A stretch of 64,000 nt of DNA from an uncultured Bacteroidales bacterium (GTDB taxonomy: Bacteria; Bacteroidota; Bacteroidia; Bacteroidales; UBA932), in the NCBI GenBank assembly GCA_944325505.1, contig CALVAJ010000001.1, positions 62,001-126,000 of the forward strand. Direction: 5' to 3'. Positions 43,603-51,890 of the stretch are shown one piece after another; the stretch's first letter is position 1, and each line of letters opens with the position of its first letter. Made by a program: the position numbers and the translations under genes. Below the pieces are notes generated by a model. It did no database searches and was not told the DNA's origin. It saw nothing but the letters and a program-made list of their open reading frames with translations.

Positions 43603-43955
43603 GGCGTGCAGGAGAAGACATTTCATGCAGGTATCTGATGGATTGCGGGCATGCGATTCTGGACAGGAACTGGAGGGCGGGGCATCTGGAGATAGATATT
43701 GTAAGCATGGACAGGGATGGCATCCATTTTGTCGAAGTGAAGAGCCGGACTGTCCCTTTCGAGGCCAGACCCCAGGAAAGCGTGACGCGCCTGAAGCAGA
43801 GACGTCTGTGTGCGGCTGCGGAAAGGTATTTGGCCGGAAAAGACCGCAGGCTGCCGGAAAACGTTGAATGCCACTTTGATATAGTTGCCGTGATTTTCGG
43901 CAGAGACAGGACTGAAATCAGTTTTTTCCCGGATGCTTTCGTGCCGGGGATATGA
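43572..43955 (+). CDS. YraN family protein (UPF0102), nuclease fold
   Basis: 127 residues. GTG start at 43572 inside the end of the preceding gene gives the usual length; the first ATG in frame would cut into the domain. Motifs IGRAGEDISCRYL, ILDRNWRAGHLEIDIVSMD and VEVKSRT fit the restriction-endonuclease-like fold (E...D...ExK) of this family. Role unknown, often linked to DNA processing. Start overlap suggests coupled translation. Confidence 0.88.
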   Translation: MEDSRHNRKIGRAGEDISCRYLMDCGHAILDRNWRAGHLEIDIVSMDRDGIHFVEVKSRTVPFEARPQESVTRLKQRRLCAAAERYLAGKDRRLPENVECHFDIVAVIFGRDRTEISFFPDAFVPGI

Positions 43956-43980
43956 GATATATGAATTAAACACTCAGGAC

Positions 43981-45075
43981 ATGGATAATAACCGTTATTG
44001 CGTGATAATGGCAGGAGGGAGCGGTTCCCGCCTGTGGCCTGCCAGCACTACCGCCCGCCCGAAACAGTTCATGGATATCGCCGAGACAGGGAAGACTTCT
44101 GTCAGAAGTACATACGACAGGTTTTCGGCAATCGTCCCGCAAGAGAACATTCTGGTAGTGACGGTCAGGAAATACAGGGATCTGGTGCTTCAGAATATTC
44201 CGGAACTGAAAGAGGAAAACCTTATTCTTGAGCCGTATGCCAGAGACACTGCTCCTTGCATAGCCTATTCTGCATACAGACTGTTCAAAAGGAATCCGGA
44301 GGCTACTATGGTGGTAACTCCTGCGGACCATCTCATCGATGACGGTGAGGAATTCAGGGAGGCTATGGACAAGGCCATTGAATTCGCTTCCGAAAACGAT
44401 GTCCTGATGACCCTCGGCATCACCCCTACCAGACCGGATCCCAATTTCGGATATATCCAGATAGCCGGAGGAAGCGCCGCTTCCCGGAAAGGGGGCGCGA
44501 TAAAGGTGAAGACGTTTACCGAAAAACCCGATGTGTCCCTGGCCAAGGTGTTCATCGACAGCGGGGAGTTCTTCTGGAATTCGGGAATATTCGTCTGGAG
44601 GGCAGGCACCATCATACATGAGATGGAGAAACATATGCCGGAAGTTACCAGGGTCTTTTCGGGCTGGGAACATGCCATCGGTTCCCCGATGGAGGATGAT
44701 TTCATCGGCAGGGCATATACCGATTGCGTAAAGATATCCATCGACTACGGCGTGATGGAGAAGACGGACAAGGCGTGGCTTTATCCTGCAAGGTTCAGAT
44801 GGTCCGACGTCGGTACGTGGGAATCCCTTTACGGATGCATCGGAGAAAAAGACCTCAACGGGAATATCTGCAATACGGACAAGGTCCTTACTGAAGGGTG
44901 CAGCGACACCATCATGTATTCGGATACGAAAGACAAGCTCATTGCAGTCAAAGGACTGGACAATTATGTTATAATCGATACGGGGAAAGCACTCCTTATC
45001 TGCCCCAAGGATGACAGGAAGCTGAAGGAGTTTACTGCCCGCCTGTCCATGCCGGGGTTCGAGAATTACCGATAA
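43981..45075 (+). CDS. Mannose-1-phosphate guanylyltransferase
   Basis: 364 residues from ATG 43981. The nucleotidyltransferase signature MAGGSGSRLWPAS and the substrate motif FTEKPD are present, with WNSGIFVW and RWSDVGTWE further on. It makes GDP-mannose from mannose-1-phosphate and GTP, supplying glycan and fucose synthesis. This is the single-domain form without the C-terminal phosphomannose isomerase part of many ManC proteins. 25 bases after yraN, within the cdaA run. Confidence 0.95.
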   Translation: MDNNRYCVIMAGGSGSRLWPASTTARPKQFMDIAETGKTSVRSTYDRFSAIVPQENILVVTVRKYRDLVLQNIPELKEENLILEPYARDTAPCIAYSAYRLFKRNPEATMVVTPADHLIDDGEEFREAMDKAIEFASENDVLMTLGITPTRPDPNFGYIQIAGGSAASRKGGAIKVKTFTEKPDVSLAKVFIDSGEFFWNSGIFVWRAGTIIHEMEKHMPEVTRVFSGWEHAIGSPMEDDFIGRAYTDCVKISIDYGVMEKTDKAWLYPARFRWSDVGTWESLYGCIGEKDLNGNICNTDKVLTEGCSDTIMYSDTKDKLIAVKGLDNYVIIDTGKALLICPKDDRKLKEFTARLSMPGFENYR

Positions 45076-45097
45076 CTTAAATATAAAACACAGCATC

Positions 45098-45559
45098 ATG
45101 TCACTTGAAAAACAGATACAGACAGATATCATGTCTGCGATGAAAGCTCACGAGACGGTACGTCTTGCAGCTTTAAGGGGTATAAAGGCGGCCATCCTTC
45201 TGGCGAAGACCTCTGAAGGGGGAAACGGAGAGGTTACGGACGAAGAAGTGGTAAAGATCATCCGGAAACTTGTAAAGCAGAGGAAAGAGAGCGCGGAAAT
45301 CTACTCCGGACAGAACCGCCAGGAACTCGCGGATAATGAGCTTGCGGAGGCTGCCGCAATGGAAGTGTATCTTCCGAAGCAGCTGGGCGAAGATGAAGTA
45401 AGGGAAATACTCAAGGGTATTGTCGCGGAAACCGGTGCCTGCAAGCCTTCCGATATGGGCAAGGTCATGGGCGTCGCTACAAAACGCCTCGCCGGACAGG
45501 CCGACGGGAAGATGATCAGTACTCTGGTAAAAGCCCTTTTGACTGAACCTAAACAGTAA
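45098..45559 (+). CDS. GatB/YqeY domain protein
   Basis: 153 residues, whole length matching YqeY: N-terminal helices (LEKQIQTDIMSAMKAHETVRLAALRGIKAA is split here as MSAMKAHETVRL and LRGIKAAI) and the C-terminal part resembling the tail domain of GatB. The tail domain binds tRNA in amidotransferases; the role of the free protein is not settled. 22 bases after the guanylyltransferase and 5 before the DeoR gene. Confidence 0.93.
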   Translation: MSLEKQIQTDIMSAMKAHETVRLAALRGIKAAILLAKTSEGGNGEVTDEEVVKIIRKLVKQRKESAEIYSGQNRQELADNELAEAAAMEVYLPKQLGEDEVREILKGIVAETGACKPSDMGKVMGVATKRLAGQADGKMISTLVKALLTEPKQ

Positions 45560-45564
45560 AAACC

Positions 45565-46332
45565 ATGATAAGTATTGCCGAACGCCACAAGTTTATCAAG
45601 GAGCAGCTCGTGAAGAACGGATTCGTCAGGGTACAGGATCTGGCAGAGCAGCTCGGAGTTACGGGTGCGACAATCAGGAAGGACCTCCGTATCCTCGAAA
45701 GCCAGAATGTGCTCTACCGGACCCATGGAAGCGCTTCCCCTGTCAAGCCGCACGTAATGGACATCAGCATCACCGAAAAGCAGACGCAGAATACAAATCT
45801 GAAAAAGATGATAGCCGATGCGGCACAGAAGACCATCACTCCGGATGATGCGATAATCCTCGCCTCCGGATCCACGGTGACCACTTTTGCTGAAATCCTC
45901 CGTCCGATCGGGAATATCAACGTAGTGACCCCGTCCCTCGGTATCGCCGTCCTGCTCAACGAGAAAGAGAACATCAAGGTCCTTGTTCTCGGCGGGGAGA
46001 TGTACAAGAATTCCCTTTCTGTCCGGGGTATTTATGCAGAGATGGGTCTTGCCAATGTCAGCTGTTCCAAGCTTTTCATCGGATGCGACGGTATAGATTT
46101 CGAGTCCGGAATAACATGCGCTACAGTCGAGGAGGCCAGGCTTACCAATGCCATGATGAAGGCCGCTTCCAAAACCGTGGTTCTGGCGGATTCCTCCAAG
46201 TTCGGCAGGCGCGGCTTCGGCAAGATTAGCAATATAGAAGACATAGATATCATCATTACCGATTCCGGAATCCCTTCATCGATGAAAGAGCAGATCGAGG
46301 AAGCCGGTGTACAGATCATAGTTGCGGAATAA
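45565..46332 (+). CDS. DeoR/GlpR-family transcriptional regulator
   Basis: 255 residues. Winged HTH at about 4-58 (VRVQDLAEQLGVTGATIRKDLRIL is seen as QDLAEQLGVTGATIRKDL), then the DeoRC sugar-phosphate-sensing domain (about 75-235) with ASGST, LGGEMY and GCDGID. Such regulators usually respond to phosphorylated sugars. Only 5 bases after yqeY, and its end is 3 bases from the converging copA stop. The target is not evident; no matching sugar operon touches it. Confidence 0.93.
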   Translation: MISIAERHKFIKEQLVKNGFVRVQDLAEQLGVTGATIRKDLRILESQNVLYRTHGSASPVKPHVMDISITEKQTQNTNLKKMIADAAQKTITPDDAIILASGSTVTTFAEILRPIGNINVVTPSLGIAVLLNEKENIKVLVLGGEMYKNSLSVRGIYAEMGLANVSCSKLFIGCDGIDFESGITCATVEEARLTNAMMKAASKTVVLADSSKFGRRGFGKISNIEDIDIIITDSGIPSSMKEQIEEAGVQIIVAE

Positions 46333-46335
46333 GGC

Positions 46336-49059
46336 TTACATTTCCGACAGGGTGTATTCGCCGGCCTGGTCAGTTACGGTTTTCTGGAGGTCTTCAAGGG
46401 GGATTTCGTGTCCGGAGGTGAATTCGACTTCTGCGACAGGAGGGTCGAGTGTTACGGTCGCTTTGACCCCGTCGATACCGTTGAGGGCCTTTTCCACATG
46501 CATGCGGCAGTGGCCGCACATCATGCCGTCTACTTTGTACTTTTTCATAATCGGTGTATTATCAATTGGTTTAACTGTATTGTTGTCTGTGGTGGCATTG
46601 TCCCGGACGGATGTAACCTTTTTGTGAGGTCCGGAACCGTTGTCCTGGATTTCACATCCTAATTTCCTGTGGCGGAGCCGCAGGCTGTTGCTCACGACAC
46701 TGACGCTGCTCAAAGCCATGGCCGCACCTCCGATCATCGGGTCAATCAGAAAGCCGTTCAGCGGATAGAGGACCCCGGCGGCAAGAGGGACAGCTATCAG
46801 GTTGTAGATGAACGCCCAGAAAAGGTTCTCTCGGATAGTCCTTACTGTCAGTGAAGAGAGTCGTATGGTCTGCGGAATTTTCATCAGGTCGGAAGAGAGG
46901 ATGGTGACCATCGCTGCGTCCATGGCTATGTCGCTGCCCTGTCCCATGGCGATGCTCAGGTCGGCCTGTGCAAGTGCGGCGCTGTCGTTGATGCCGTCTC
47001 CGGCCATGGCGACCTTGTGCCCCCGGCTCTGGAGTGAGCGGACAAACTCTATCTTGTCTTCCGGAAGGACTCCGGCCCTGTAGCTGTCTATCCCTGCCTG
47101 GTCTGCGATGACTCTGGCCGAGGCTTCGTTGTCCCCGGTGAGCATCCAGACTTCGATGCCGACCTTCCTGAGCTCGGCTACGGCCTGGGGCGAAGTGGGC
47201 TTGAGAGCGTCTTCTATGGCTATTACGGTCAGGGCTTCCGATGAGTCAGCAAACCAGATTACGGTCTTGGCATCCGCCTCCCATCCGTGGGCCTGTGCAT
47301 CCAAAGATGGGGGTATGCTCACCTTTGCGTCCATGAGCATTTCCCTGTTCCCGGCCATAAGTTCCTGCCCGTTGGCCCTGCCTTTGATTCCGCGGCCTGG
47401 GATGGCTTTGAAATCAGTGATTTCTGCGGATGGTGTCTGGCAGCGGTTCCCGCAGGAATCGGGGACCGGACAGGAGTTGCCGTGGGTGGCGTCTTCAGAT
47501 GGAGACGAGGTGCCTGACAGGTAGTTCACCACAGCTTCCGACAGCGGATGTCCTGACATTTTTTCAAGCGCGAGGAAGGCTTCCCTGTACCATGGGCCCT
47601 GTCCTGCTGTTTTCCCGGAGTCCGCCCAGATACAGCCGGTGACACGCGGATGCCCTTCCGTAAGGGTCCCTGTCTTGTCCAGGACTACAGTGTCTATCTT
47701 CCGTGCGGTTTCCAGGCTCTGGGCATCCTTGATCAGGATGCCGTTTTCAGCACCTTTGCCGGTGCCGACCATGATTGCGGTCGGGGTCGCCAGGCCGAGG
47801 GCGCACGGACATGCTATGATCAGTACTGTGACCATGGCCAGAAGCCCGTGTGTGAAGCCTTCCTGAGGGGCGAATACTACCCAGCAGAGGAAGGTGACCA
47901 GCGAAATGGCCATGATGACTGGAACGAATACGGAGGCTATTTTGTCTACGAGTTTCTGTACGGGGGCCTTCGACCCCTGCGCATCCTGTACCATGCGGAT
48001 GATCCGGGAGAGTACGGTGTCCGTGCCGACTTTGTCCGCAGTCATCCTGAAGGCTCCTTTTTGGTTGACGGTGCCGGCATATATCTTGTCTCCGGGATTC
48101 TTGGTTATGGGTATCGGCTCGCCGCTGAGCATGCTTTCGTCTACATACGAGCTGCCTGAAAATATGGTCCCGTCCGCGGCGACTTTCTCTCCGGGTTTTA
48201 CGAGCAGGATGTCTCCCGGCCTGACCTGTGATATCCTGATGGTCTTTTCCCCTTCCCCGGTGACCAGGGTCACTGTCCTGGGCCGCAGTCCGGCCAGGCG
48301 GCGGATTGCGGAGGACGTACTGCGTTTCGCCCGGTCTTCAAGCAGTCTCCCTATGAGAATGAAGGCTATGATCATCGCCGAAGACTCGAAATAGACATGC
48401 GGGGTAATGCCGCGCGAGAGCCAGAACTGCGGGAAAAGCATGTTGAATACGCTGAACAGCCAAGCTATGCCGGTGCTGCACGCGACCAGAGTGTCCATGT
48501 TTGCTGTCCCGTGCTTCAGCTGTTTCCACGCGTTGATGAAGAATCCCCTGCCGAGCCAGAAGACCACAGGTGTCGACAGTGCGAACAGCAGATACTTCAT
48601 CCATGGCACGTCCATGAACACCATTCCGAGTACCATGATCGGAACGGCCAGGACGATAGCCGCTACAGTCCTGCATTTCAGCTGGCGGTAATGCTTCTCA
48701 TGGATACGCCCGGCCTCCTCGTAAAGTGCCTCTTCGCTGCCTGATTCATCCTCCCTGTCTCCACGAGTGCTGCCTGCAGTGCTGTCAATTGCCTCACCGG
48801 CAAAGCGTCCTGCCGCGCTGTCCTTGTCTTTGTCCGGCATGATAAGCAGGTCGTACCCTGCATCCTGGACCGCTTTGCGGAGCGACTCCGGGCTGCATTT
48901 CCCGCGGTCGAACTCGACATGTGCCATAGAGGCCGCATAGTTCACGCTTGCCTGTATTACGCCATCCTGCCTGTTGAGGGTCTTGTCCACCCGTGACGCG
49001 CAGGCCGCGCAGCTCATCCCCACGACGGGGAATGTCATTTTTATATTCCCTTTTTCCAT
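46336..49059 (-). CDS. copA: Copper-exporting P1B-type ATPase with N- and C-terminal HMA domains
   Basis: 907 residues from ATG 49059 (ATG 49038 is possible and would give a more usual leader behind the -7 box at 49068). N-terminal HMA with GMSCAACASRVD, A-domain with SGEPIP, CPC in TM6 (ACPCALGLATP) marking Cu+ transport, DKTGT at Asp461, SGHPLSEAV and GDGINDSAAL. After the last TM helices a 45-residue polar linker leads to a second HMA domain with GMMCGHC, resembling a fused CopZ chaperone; an internal Met (IMKKYKVDG) stands at its start. Expels copper from the cytosol. Downstream of the HMA-AraC regulator. Confidence 0.95.
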   Translation of the reverse strand: MEKGNIKMTFPVVGMSCAACASRVDKTLNRQDGVIQASVNYAASMAHVEFDRGKCSPESLRKAVQDAGYDLLIMPDKDKDSAAGRFAGEAIDSTAGSTRGDREDESGSEEALYEEAGRIHEKHYRQLKCRTVAAIVLAVPIMVLGMVFMDVPWMKYLLFALSTPVVFWLGRGFFINAWKQLKHGTANMDTLVACSTGIAWLFSVFNMLFPQFWLSRGITPHVYFESSAMIIAFILIGRLLEDRAKRSTSSAIRRLAGLRPRTVTLVTGEGEKTIRISQVRPGDILLVKPGEKVAADGTIFSGSSYVDESMLSGEPIPITKNPGDKIYAGTVNQKGAFRMTADKVGTDTVLSRIIRMVQDAQGSKAPVQKLVDKIASVFVPVIMAISLVTFLCWVVFAPQEGFTHGLLAMVTVLIIACPCALGLATPTAIMVGTGKGAENGILIKDAQSLETARKIDTVVLDKTGTLTEGHPRVTGCIWADSGKTAGQGPWYREAFLALEKMSGHPLSEAVVNYLSGTSSPSEDATHGNSCPVPDSCGNRCQTPSAEITDFKAIPGRGIKGRANGQELMAGNREMLMDAKVSIPPSLDAQAHGWEADAKTVIWFADSSEALTVIAIEDALKPTSPQAVAELRKVGIEVWMLTGDNEASARVIADQAGIDSYRAGVLPEDKIEFVRSLQSRGHKVAMAGDGINDSAALAQADLSIAMGQGSDIAMDAAMVTILSSDLMKIPQTIRLSSLTVRTIRENLFWAFIYNLIAVPLAAGVLYPLNGFLIDPMIGGAAMALSSVSVVSNSLRLRHRKLGCEIQDNGSGPHKKVTSVRDNATTDNNTVKPIDNTPIMKKYKVDGMMCGHCRMHVEKALNGIDGVKATVTLDPPVAEVEFTSGHEIPLEDLQKTVTDQAGEYTLSEM

Positions 49060-49067
49060 ATCGGGTG

Positions 49068-49075
49068 CAAAGTTA
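49068..49075 (-). promoter_or_regulatory. -7 box of copA
   Basis: Minus-strand TAACTTTG, 8 bases before ATG 49059 and 29 before ATG 49038; no clear -33. Confidence 0.5.
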
Positions 49076-49117
49076 TCCTTTTGTGTACCGGATACCTTAC
49101 ATGATTATGGAAATTTC

Positions 49118-49693
49118 TTACACCTTGTCTACGGGGATCAGAGGTTTATGTTTCAGTGCCTTGAATTCTCTGGGCGAAAGCCCTGTGACGCTTTTGAACT
49201 GTGCACTGAGATGTGCCGGGCTGGAATATCCCATCAGATCAGATATCTCGCTGACAGTCAGTTCATCATAGACAAGAAGCTCTTTTACCCGTTCGATCCT
49301 CTGGGCGATATAGTATTTTTCGATGCTCATCCCTTTCATTTCAGAGAAGAGCTTGCTCAGGGCACTGTAGTCCGCATGGCATTTTTCGCTCAGGTATCCG
49401 GAAAGGTTCACCTTCCCGTCTGCCACGCCTTCTCCATGATGCACCAGTTCTATTATCGCGGTCTTTATCTGTTCCAGGCGTCTGGAGCGCCTGTCGTCTA
49501 TCAGCTCGAACCCGTCTTCTTCCAGAGCCTTCTCAAGCCCTTCCCTCTGCTCCGGGCCGATCGGTTTTTCGAGAAATACGGTCCCCAGCGTGACATCCAG
49601 AGGCTCCAGCCCGGCTTCATGGAAGATCCTCCTGACCGCCCTTATGCAGCGGTCGCACACCATGTTCCTGATATGTATTTCCGTTGTCGGCAT
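49118..49693 (-). CDS. HMA-AraC fusion regulator, probable copper sensor
   Basis: 191 residues. N-terminal heavy-metal-associated-like domain (about 4-68) with MVCDRC (Cys13, Cys16) and the expected beta-alpha-beta pattern. The C-terminal AraC-type DNA-binding domain (about 85-185) has two HTHs: LSKLFSEMKGMSIEKYY and SEISDLMGYSSPAHLSAQF. Standard copper regulators are CueR, CsoR, CopY or CusRS; here the metal site and an AraC reader share one chain. It lies 58 bases upstream of copA on the same strand, so copA is the obvious target. Function inferred from architecture and context. Confidence 0.85.
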   Translation of the reverse strand: MPTTEIHIRNMVCDRCIRAVRRIFHEAGLEPLDVTLGTVFLEKPIGPEQREGLEKALEEDGFELIDDRRSRRLEQIKTAIIELVHHGEGVADGKVNLSGYLSEKCHADYSALSKLFSEMKGMSIEKYYIAQRIERVKELLVYDELTVSEISDLMGYSSPAHLSAQFKSVTGLSPREFKALKHKPLIPVDKV

Positions 49694-49726
49694 TTGTCTT
49701 TCCGGGCTAAAACGAAAAGCAGTTCT

Positions 49727-51271
49727 TTATTTTACGATCCACTTATCTATATTCCTGGTCTCCGATGAGAAGTTCACTCCTATCGTATAGACTTTTCTGG
49801 AGTCCTTCGCGAACGGGAGGGCGTACTGCTTTTCCTCTATCTGCTGCAGGGCCTGCTCAGCGCTCCCGTCCAGCTTGAACTCCATCACATACACATAGCT
49901 GTCGGTCTGCAGTACAAGGTCTATCCTGCCGCGCGAGGTGCGGTATTCAACCTTGGTATAAAGACCCGCCAGACGGAATACGATGAAAAGGACGTTCTGG
50001 TAGTGCAGTTCGATATCCTTCGCCAGTTCGTAAGGGCAGTCCGCAAGAAACGCCTGCAGACGCTCCATGAACCCGTCGATGTCTCCGGATTCTACATCTG
50101 TCACGAACCGTTTTATCTCGAACGGAGACCGGGTCTTGCTGACAGCTGAATAGAACGGAAGCAGGAAATTCATGAAGCCTTCCTCTACCTCCCTGTTCGG
50201 AAACCCTAATGTATATATTCCAAATCTTTTGTCGTATCCCTTTATTGTCAGATACCCGCTCTGGTAGATGACCGGGATGGGGTTGTCGTCCGTGAAGATG
50301 CTGTCCAGCACATCGGCGTCAGTCTCCACATGACTCATTTCTTCAAGGTCATAGTCGCTCTTTTTCAGCAATTCGACTAAATAAGTCGGTGTCCCTGTCT
50401 CGAACCAGTAGCTCCCGTATCTTCTGGACTTGAAAGTGTTGAGGATGCTGAAGGGATTGTACATTCCCGGAGTGTCCGGACAGAAGTGATAGCCGTCATA
50501 GTCTTCCTTGAGCTGTGCGCAGGCCTGCCCGAAGGTCTGTCCGTTGGCGGCGGCAAGTTCCTGTATGTCATCGGAGAAGTCCCGGAGAAGTTCTTCTTCG
50601 CTTATTCCGCAGATATCGGTGTAGCCTGGATTTCTGGACAGATCCTCCAGGTTGTTCAGGTCGCTGAACACGCTCACCTTCCCGAACTTCGTCACACCGG
50701 TCAGAAGGGCGAACTTGATATGTCCGTCTTCTGACTTCAGGGCACCGTAGAAAGCTTTCAGCGTATTCCTGTATTCTGTCTGCAGGCTGTCGTTGCCTAT
50801 GGCCTGCAGCATGGGCTTGTCGTATTCGTCTATCAGGATAACCGCCCTTTCACCGGTCTTTTCGTGAGCCCTCCTTATGGCTCCGGCAAAGCGCCTTTCA
50901 AGCCCTTTTTCTGCTTCATTCCTTCCGTAGAGGGCTTCCCACATTTTAAGGTGCTCATCAAGTATTCCGTAGAGAGACTCGGGTGAGTCGTATTTCCTGG
51001 TGTTCAGGTCCAGATGGAGGATAGGGTAGCATTTCCATTCCTTCTCCAGCTCCTGCATGGCGAGGCCTTCGAAGAGCTCCTTCTTTCCCGAGAAGTATGC
51101 CTCCAGAGTGCTCACAAGAAGACTTTTGCCGAACCTCCTCGGACGGCTCAGGAAATAGTAGCGGCCTGTCCTGGCCAGCTCGAAAATTTTTGCTGTCTTG
51201 TCCACATAAAAGTACCCGTCTCTACGGAGACTCTCGAAATTCTGTATCCCTACCGGGTAAAACTTGCCCAT
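49727..51271 (-). CDS. AAA-ATPase-like/PD-(D/E)XK nuclease superfamily protein
   Basis: 514 residues. The start (FYPVGIQNFESLRRDGYFYVDKT seen as GIQNFESLRRDG and YVDKT) and P-loop RPRRFGKS near 43-50 define the AAA-ATPase_like family (PF09820). The C-terminal PDDEXK_9-like domain (about 410-490) has GRIDLVL and VMEFK, the D...ExK nuclease core. These genes occur in many copies in Bacteroidota genomes; cellular role unknown, sometimes thought of as defence or mobile-like. 33 bases upstream of the HMA-AraC gene, and next to a copA remnant. Confidence 0.9.
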   Translation of the reverse strand: MGKFYPVGIQNFESLRRDGYFYVDKTAKIFELARTGRYYFLSRPRRFGKSLLVSTLEAYFSGKKELFEGLAMQELEKEWKCYPILHLDLNTRKYDSPESLYGILDEHLKMWEALYGRNEAEKGLERRFAGAIRRAHEKTGERAVILIDEYDKPMLQAIGNDSLQTEYRNTLKAFYGALKSEDGHIKFALLTGVTKFGKVSVFSDLNNLEDLSRNPGYTDICGISEEELLRDFSDDIQELAAANGQTFGQACAQLKEDYDGYHFCPDTPGMYNPFSILNTFKSRRYGSYWFETGTPTYLVELLKKSDYDLEEMSHVETDADVLDSIFTDDNPIPVIYQSGYLTIKGYDKRFGIYTLGFPNREVEEGFMNFLLPFYSAVSKTRSPFEIKRFVTDVESGDIDGFMERLQAFLADCPYELAKDIELHYQNVLFIVFRLAGLYTKVEYRTSRGRIDLVLQTDSYVYVMEFKLDGSAEQALQQIEEKQYALPFAKDSRKVYTIGVNFSSETRNIDKWIVK

Positions 51272-51379
51272 GTCTGATATGATTGATAGTTCAAATTTTC
51301 AAATATACGAATTTATCCGATTCCAGTAAGAATTACGTTCTGTTTCCCTTGAGACTGTCCTGTCCGGAAAGCCTTGAAG

Positions 51380-51841
51380 TGGCCCTCAGGAGCTGCTGCC
51401 GGAGTCCTCTATCCGTTAAACGGCTTCCTCCTGGACCCCATGATAGGAGGAGTCGCAATGGCCATGAGCAGTGTCAGCGTCGTGAGTAACAGCCTGAGGC
51501 TGCGGTATAAAAAACGCGGAGCCTCTCCTGCTTCTGACAGTGCCGCCCCTGCATGCAGTGACGGACCGGCAGATACAGGAGAAAAGGCCACCGTTCCGGA
51601 TGAAACAGAATGTACAGACAAAAATATCATGAAAAGATTTAAAGTTGAAGGCATGATGTGCGGCCATTGCCGTGCCCATGTGGAAAAAGCCCTTAACGCC
51701 ATTGAAGGCGTAAAGGCAACGGTGACTCTCGACCCTCCCGTAGCAGAAGTGGAATTTGCCTGCGGCCGGGAACTTTCCCTGTCAGACCTCCAGAAGGCCG
51801 TAACGGAAAACGCAGGAGAATACATCCTTTCAGAGATGTAA
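51380..51841 (+). pseudogene. 3' remnant of a second copA, still encoding a CopZ-like domain
   Basis: The reading frame resembles only the last part of Cop[19 protein letters not shown] and [15 protein letters not shown] (last TM helices), a polar linker, then an HMA domain with [13 protein letters not shown]. Similarity begins abruptly near 51380, and everything upstream of the final TM pair is missing. The intact copA at 46336-49059 differs in many codons, so this is not a recent copy. An ATG at 51629 would give a free 70-residue HMA protein (to 51841), possibly functional as a CopZ chaperone. Confidence 0.75.
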
Positions 51842-51890
51842 TGTTCCGGTGCCCGTCAGGGTTTCGGGAGTCACCCTCCCTCTCGGAATT

